Assembly: GCA_050184225.1 (NCBI GenBank)
Contig: JBFXAN010000069.1
Coordinates: 1 to 32,571, forward strand
Length of the DNA stretch: 32,571 bases
From: JBFXAN01 sp050184225
GTDB lineage: Bacteria; Chloroflexota; Dehalococcoidia; CAUJGQ01
Reading direction: 5' to 3'
Within the stretch, counting starts at the first letter, position 1. Each line of letters starts with the position of its first letter. A program made the translations under genes and the position numbers. This document shows, in pieces, positions 30,041 to 32,571 of the stretch. The notes beneath the pieces are model-generated. The model saw nothing but the letters and a program-made list of their open reading frames with translations, was not told where the DNA came from and did not search any database.

Positions 30041-30514
30041 ATGGCGGGACGATGCACGATACCGTGTGAGATCGACGGCGTGGAGCGACGGATACGCCGG
30101 CGGGCGCTGCAAAGCACGCTGTCGCCGAACGTCGCCGCGATCGCCGCCGGCGTCGTGCTCCTGCTGGCGACACCGATCCTCATTCCCCTCGCCGGGTGGC
30201 AGGCCGCCGTGGTCGCGGCGATCTTCTTTCTCCTCGGCGTGGTGGTGGTCGTCGGCCGTGCCTTGATTCAGGCGGGCGAATTCACCCGGCTCGGCGTGCC
30301 GGCAGAACTGGATCTCCTGATCGACGAACACGAAGGCGAGATCCACCCCCCGCGCCTGCCGGTGCTACGGGACCACGCGGCCCGGCTGCGCTACGACACC
30401 GAAGCCTATCGCGTCCGGGTGACACAATTTCTCCAGGAGCTGCGCGAGGCCACCGGCGAAGCGTGGCGCTGCCGCTGCCGTAAGCGCCGTCTCCCAATCT
30501 CGATGCCCTTCTAG
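30041..30514 (+). CDS. small membrane protein with two helices, conserved hypothetical
   Basis: A 157-residue protein. A basic start (ERRIRRRALQ) leads to two membrane helices (NVAAIAAGVVLLLATPILIPLAG and QAAVVAAIFFLLGVVVVVGRALI). A cytoplasmic half of mixed charge follows (LDLLIDEHEGEIHPPRLPVLRD), ending in a basic RCRCRKRR tail. AAGGAG precedes ATG 30041 at eight bases. It is divergent from tgt, with about 215 bases between the starts. No family recognised. Confidence 0.6.
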   Translation: MAGRCTIPCEIDGVERRIRRRALQSTLSPNVAAIAAGVVLLLATPILIPLAGWQAAVVAAIFFLLGVVVVVGRALIQAGEFTRLGVPAELDLLIDEHEGEIHPPRLPVLRDHAARLRYDTEAYRVRVTQFLQELREATGEAWRCRCRKRRLPISMPF

Positions 30515-30734
30515 CTCGAGGTTCATCGCCAAGACACAACGACACCGGTTCGAGAGTCAACGTGACGTCGTGGTGAATCCTCTCGCCGGGCACGGCTCTC
30601 ACCGGTCGGGGAGCCGGAAAACGACAAAGGACAAACGAGCGGCGCGATACCGGCATCGAGGGGTACGCGGATCGCTGTGACTCGTTCGTCCTTGGTCGAA
30701 AATGCTCGCCCCCGCCCACCAGCCATCCGCCGGC

Positions 30735-31499
30735 TTATATCTCGTCTTCTAGGGCTTCTTCCACTATCGGGTTGTTCCGATTCAATTTCGTGAGCCGGAG
30801 TGAACGGCCATCCGGCAGATCTACCATCTCTTGCAGGAGTAACCCGCGTTCTATGAAATCGTTGAGCTTGCCGTCAACCACGTTCGGGTCGATCAACTCG
30901 GCGTTGTTTGGGTGACGGATGAAATCCGCCATGAACCGAAAGATCGGATAGACGCCGGGTTTGCGGCTGATCTCATAGCGGTTGATCACGCGGACCACCG
31001 CCAACTCGCCTTCACGGTCCAGCTGAAACTCGACCGGGTCCAGCGGGTCTTCATGACCCGCCGCCAGAACGAGGTCGCGGCTGACACTCCCCGGCACTCC
31101 GGCAATCACGATCATCTTGCCGAGCCGGTTGCGCAGCCTCGCCACAATGCGAACGTAATCACGATCTCCGGCCATCAGCACGAACGTGTCCGTGTTCGGC
31201 CGGTCCAAGGCGACCTCATAGAGGTCGATGGCGACGTTGATATCAACCGTGCTTTGGGCTTTGTCCTCACGTACCTTGACGGGGCAATGAAATGGTTCAA
31301 TACCGGCAACGCGAATCCGCGACTCCAACCGGCCCAGAAAGGGCTGGCTAAAATCGCCGTACGCACGGGCAAACCCCATGAGTCCGTAGCTACGCACTTT
31401 TTCTACCCACTTCAGCGGGTCGGGAGCCTGCTGGTAGGTATTCCACATCGACGTGGCGATGTTCTCTAGATCGACAAACAGTGCGGCTTCACCCGCCAC
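30735..31499 (-). CDS. NYN-domain (LabA/DUF88-like) protein
   Basis: A 254-residue protein with an N-terminal NYN domain, a PIN-like fold usually thought to act as a ribonuclease. Acidic residues that would hold the metal are in AALFVDLENIA (start), TVDINVAIDLYEVAL (middle) and LMAGDRDYVRIV. The last 100 residues (GVYPIFRFMADFIRHPNNAELIDPNVVDGKL) look helical and may be a winged-helix or OST-HTH-like domain. The start is GTG 31499, with GGGAGGA five bases upstream; 17 extra residues upstream are unlikely. RNA target unknown. Confidence 0.85.
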   Translation of the reverse strand: MAGEAALFVDLENIATSMWNTYQQAPDPLKWVEKVRSYGLMGFARAYGDFSQPFLGRLESRIRVAGIEPFHCPVKVREDKAQSTVDINVAIDLYEVALDRPNTDTFVLMAGDRDYVRIVARLRNRLGKMIVIAGVPGSVSRDLVLAAGHEDPLDPVEFQLDREGELAVVRVINRYEISRKPGVYPIFRFMADFIRHPNNAELIDPNVVDGKLNDFIERGLLLQEMVDLPDGRSLRLTKLNRNNPIVEEALEDEI

Positions 31500-31715
31500 A
31501 GAAATCCTCCTCCCACGGTCGGATGCTGGGTCGGGCAGGGGGCACACCAACTATTCGATTGGTAACGTGCTGCGCCTGAGCTTTCACATGGGAGAATAGC
31601 ACGCGACAGCGGTCAGACGAAGGGCCGCCGCGCGGTCGATCGTCCACCTACTGCCAATCTTCCGCGCTTCGTACACTCGAACGGGGGCGCCATCCGACAC
31701 CGGCCGGGAGGGTTC

Positions 31716-32405
31716 GTGGGACGAGGGATCTGGTGGAGCGGCATCGGGTTGCTCCTCTTCCTGACCGCATGTGGCGGCTCCGACTCGGACGGCCAAGCGG
31801 CACAGCAAGCGGCATCAACGCCGCCAACCACCGCGACGGCAGCCGCGGCCGCGGCTCCGACGGCGACGGTGGCCGGTGATCCGCCGGCATCACCGGAAAC
31901 CGAGCGGATCGACGCGATCCTCGCCGGCGCCACGCTACCGACGAAGGTCGCGGTCTTCGGCCGCCGCGACATCCCGAACGACGCGGTGGAGCAGGAGGCG
32001 CCGGATGCCGCCCGGCGCTTCCGCGAGTTTGGGCGCGTGACCGGCGCCTTCTACATACTGTCGGTGGATGGCGCCCAACGCATGACCCTAAGCATCAACC
32101 AATACGGCTCTCCCGACGGCGCGGCACAAGAGTTTGCCTTCGGTCAAGGCAACCCCCGGCCCGAGGACCGGCTGGAAGCGGACGGGATCGGAGAGGACCG
32201 ATCGGCGTTCCGAAGCACGTCCGGCGCGGGCGCCGGCCAGATATCGCAGTATTTGATCAGCTTCACCCGCGGCTGCCATTACGTGGTCGTCGTCGACTTT
32301 CTCCCCAGCGGTACCAACACCCCACCCGACAGCGCCCTCGCTCTCGCCCGCGCCGTTGACGATCGGCTGAAGGACTCCTCGCCCGACGCGGCCGGCTGCG
32401 GCTGA
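31716..32405 (+). CDS. putative lipoprotein
   Basis: A 229-residue protein with a lipoprotein signal peptide: short start MGRGIWWSG, hydrophobic LLLFL, lipobox LTAC with Cys near residue 19, then GGSDSDG. A Thr/Ala/Pro linker of about 35 residues follows (TPPTTATAAAAAAPTATVAG), then a globular domain of about 170 residues with two or three cysteines (SFTRGCHYVVVVDF, AAGCG at the end). GGGAGGG precedes GTG 31716. Divergent from the NYN gene. Function unknown; probably anchored outside the cell membrane. Confidence 0.75.
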   Translation: MGRGIWWSGIGLLLFLTACGGSDSDGQAAQQAASTPPTTATAAAAAAPTATVAGDPPASPETERIDAILAGATLPTKVAVFGRRDIPNDAVEQEAPDAARRFREFGRVTGAFYILSVDGAQRMTLSINQYGSPDGAAQEFAFGQGNPRPEDRLEADGIGEDRSAFRSTSGAGAGQISQYLISFTRGCHYVVVVDFLPSGTNTPPDSALALARAVDDRLKDSSPDAAGCG

Positions 32406-32477
32406 AATCACCTCCAGATCTCACAACCAGGCACTCCATCAACGACGAATCACTGCATACGCCAGAGAAGTCGTGCC

Positions 32478-32551
32478 CCCCTGGGAGCGCGGACATCCTG
32501 TCCGCCGGTCATCCCACACCGATGCGGACAGGATGTCCGCGCTCCCAGGGG
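32478..32551. repeat. palindromic element D (28-bp perfect arms)
   Basis: Perfect arms 32478-32505 and 32524-32551, with an 18-base loop. The arm starts CCCCTGGGAGCGCGGACATC and contains GGACATCCTGTCC, itself an internal palindrome. It lies about 70 bases past the lipoprotein stop, near the end of the window. No gene is seen after it. Confidence 0.95.
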
Positions 32552-32571
32552 CTTACGATTCGACCAGCCCT

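Overview
The window is high-GC (roughly two thirds G+C by eye) and densely coded on both strands. Nothing in it is phage-like or plasmid-like, and there is no CRISPR array. The gene set suggests a chromosomal segment of a Chloroflexota bacterium, most likely near the Thermomicrobia. The pointers are many FMN and enolase-superfamily catabolic genes, zinc-ribbon membrane proteins, a BioD/DRTGG protein and a small 'MCCL...' membrane protein. This placement is inference from gene content, not from a marker tree.

Positions 1-8271 form a catabolic district of single-copy enzymes: alpha/beta hydrolase, SMP-30 lactonase, acetoacetate-decarboxylase-like protein, luciferase-type flavin oxidoreductase, enolase-superfamily dehydratase, ABM-domain protein, amidohydrolase and D-2-hydroxyacid dehydrogenase. 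The gaps between these genes hold four copies of one palindrome family, whose arms have changed together. Positions 8376-12115 hold a trehalose-phosphatase-like gene, a tandem pair of tiny acidic proline-tailed proteins, a membrane protein coupled to a 51-residue ORF, a DUF3303-like protein and a small membrane protein.

Positions 12433-19451 carry tRNA-Phe(GAA), a BioD/DRTGG protein, a zinc-ribbon membrane protein, and a biotin carboxylase overlapping a biotin carrier gene. The translation operon infC-rpmI-rplT follows, with infC starting at the rare codon ATC, and then a CorC/CNNM-type membrane protein. Positions 19660-25076 carry pheS-pheT on the minus strand, with a ~180 bp palindrome filling the gap between them, then a stand-alone Lrp ligand-binding domain and moeA on the plus strand.

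Downstream of moeA is a structured RNA ending in an intrinsic terminator. It resembles a T-box leader but has no plus-strand gene after it. The rest holds coupled Nudix and acylphosphatase genes, a secreted beta-helix protein with an FPGF/FPSF tail, tgt, a small membrane protein, a NYN-domain protein and a lipoprotein. A perfect 28-bp-arm palindrome closes the window.

The most unusual feature is the intergenic palindromes. There are four sequence-unrelated families, each with near-perfect arms of 28-46 bp. In the best-sampled family the variable stem bases covary between arms, which points to selection on, or copying through, a hairpin.
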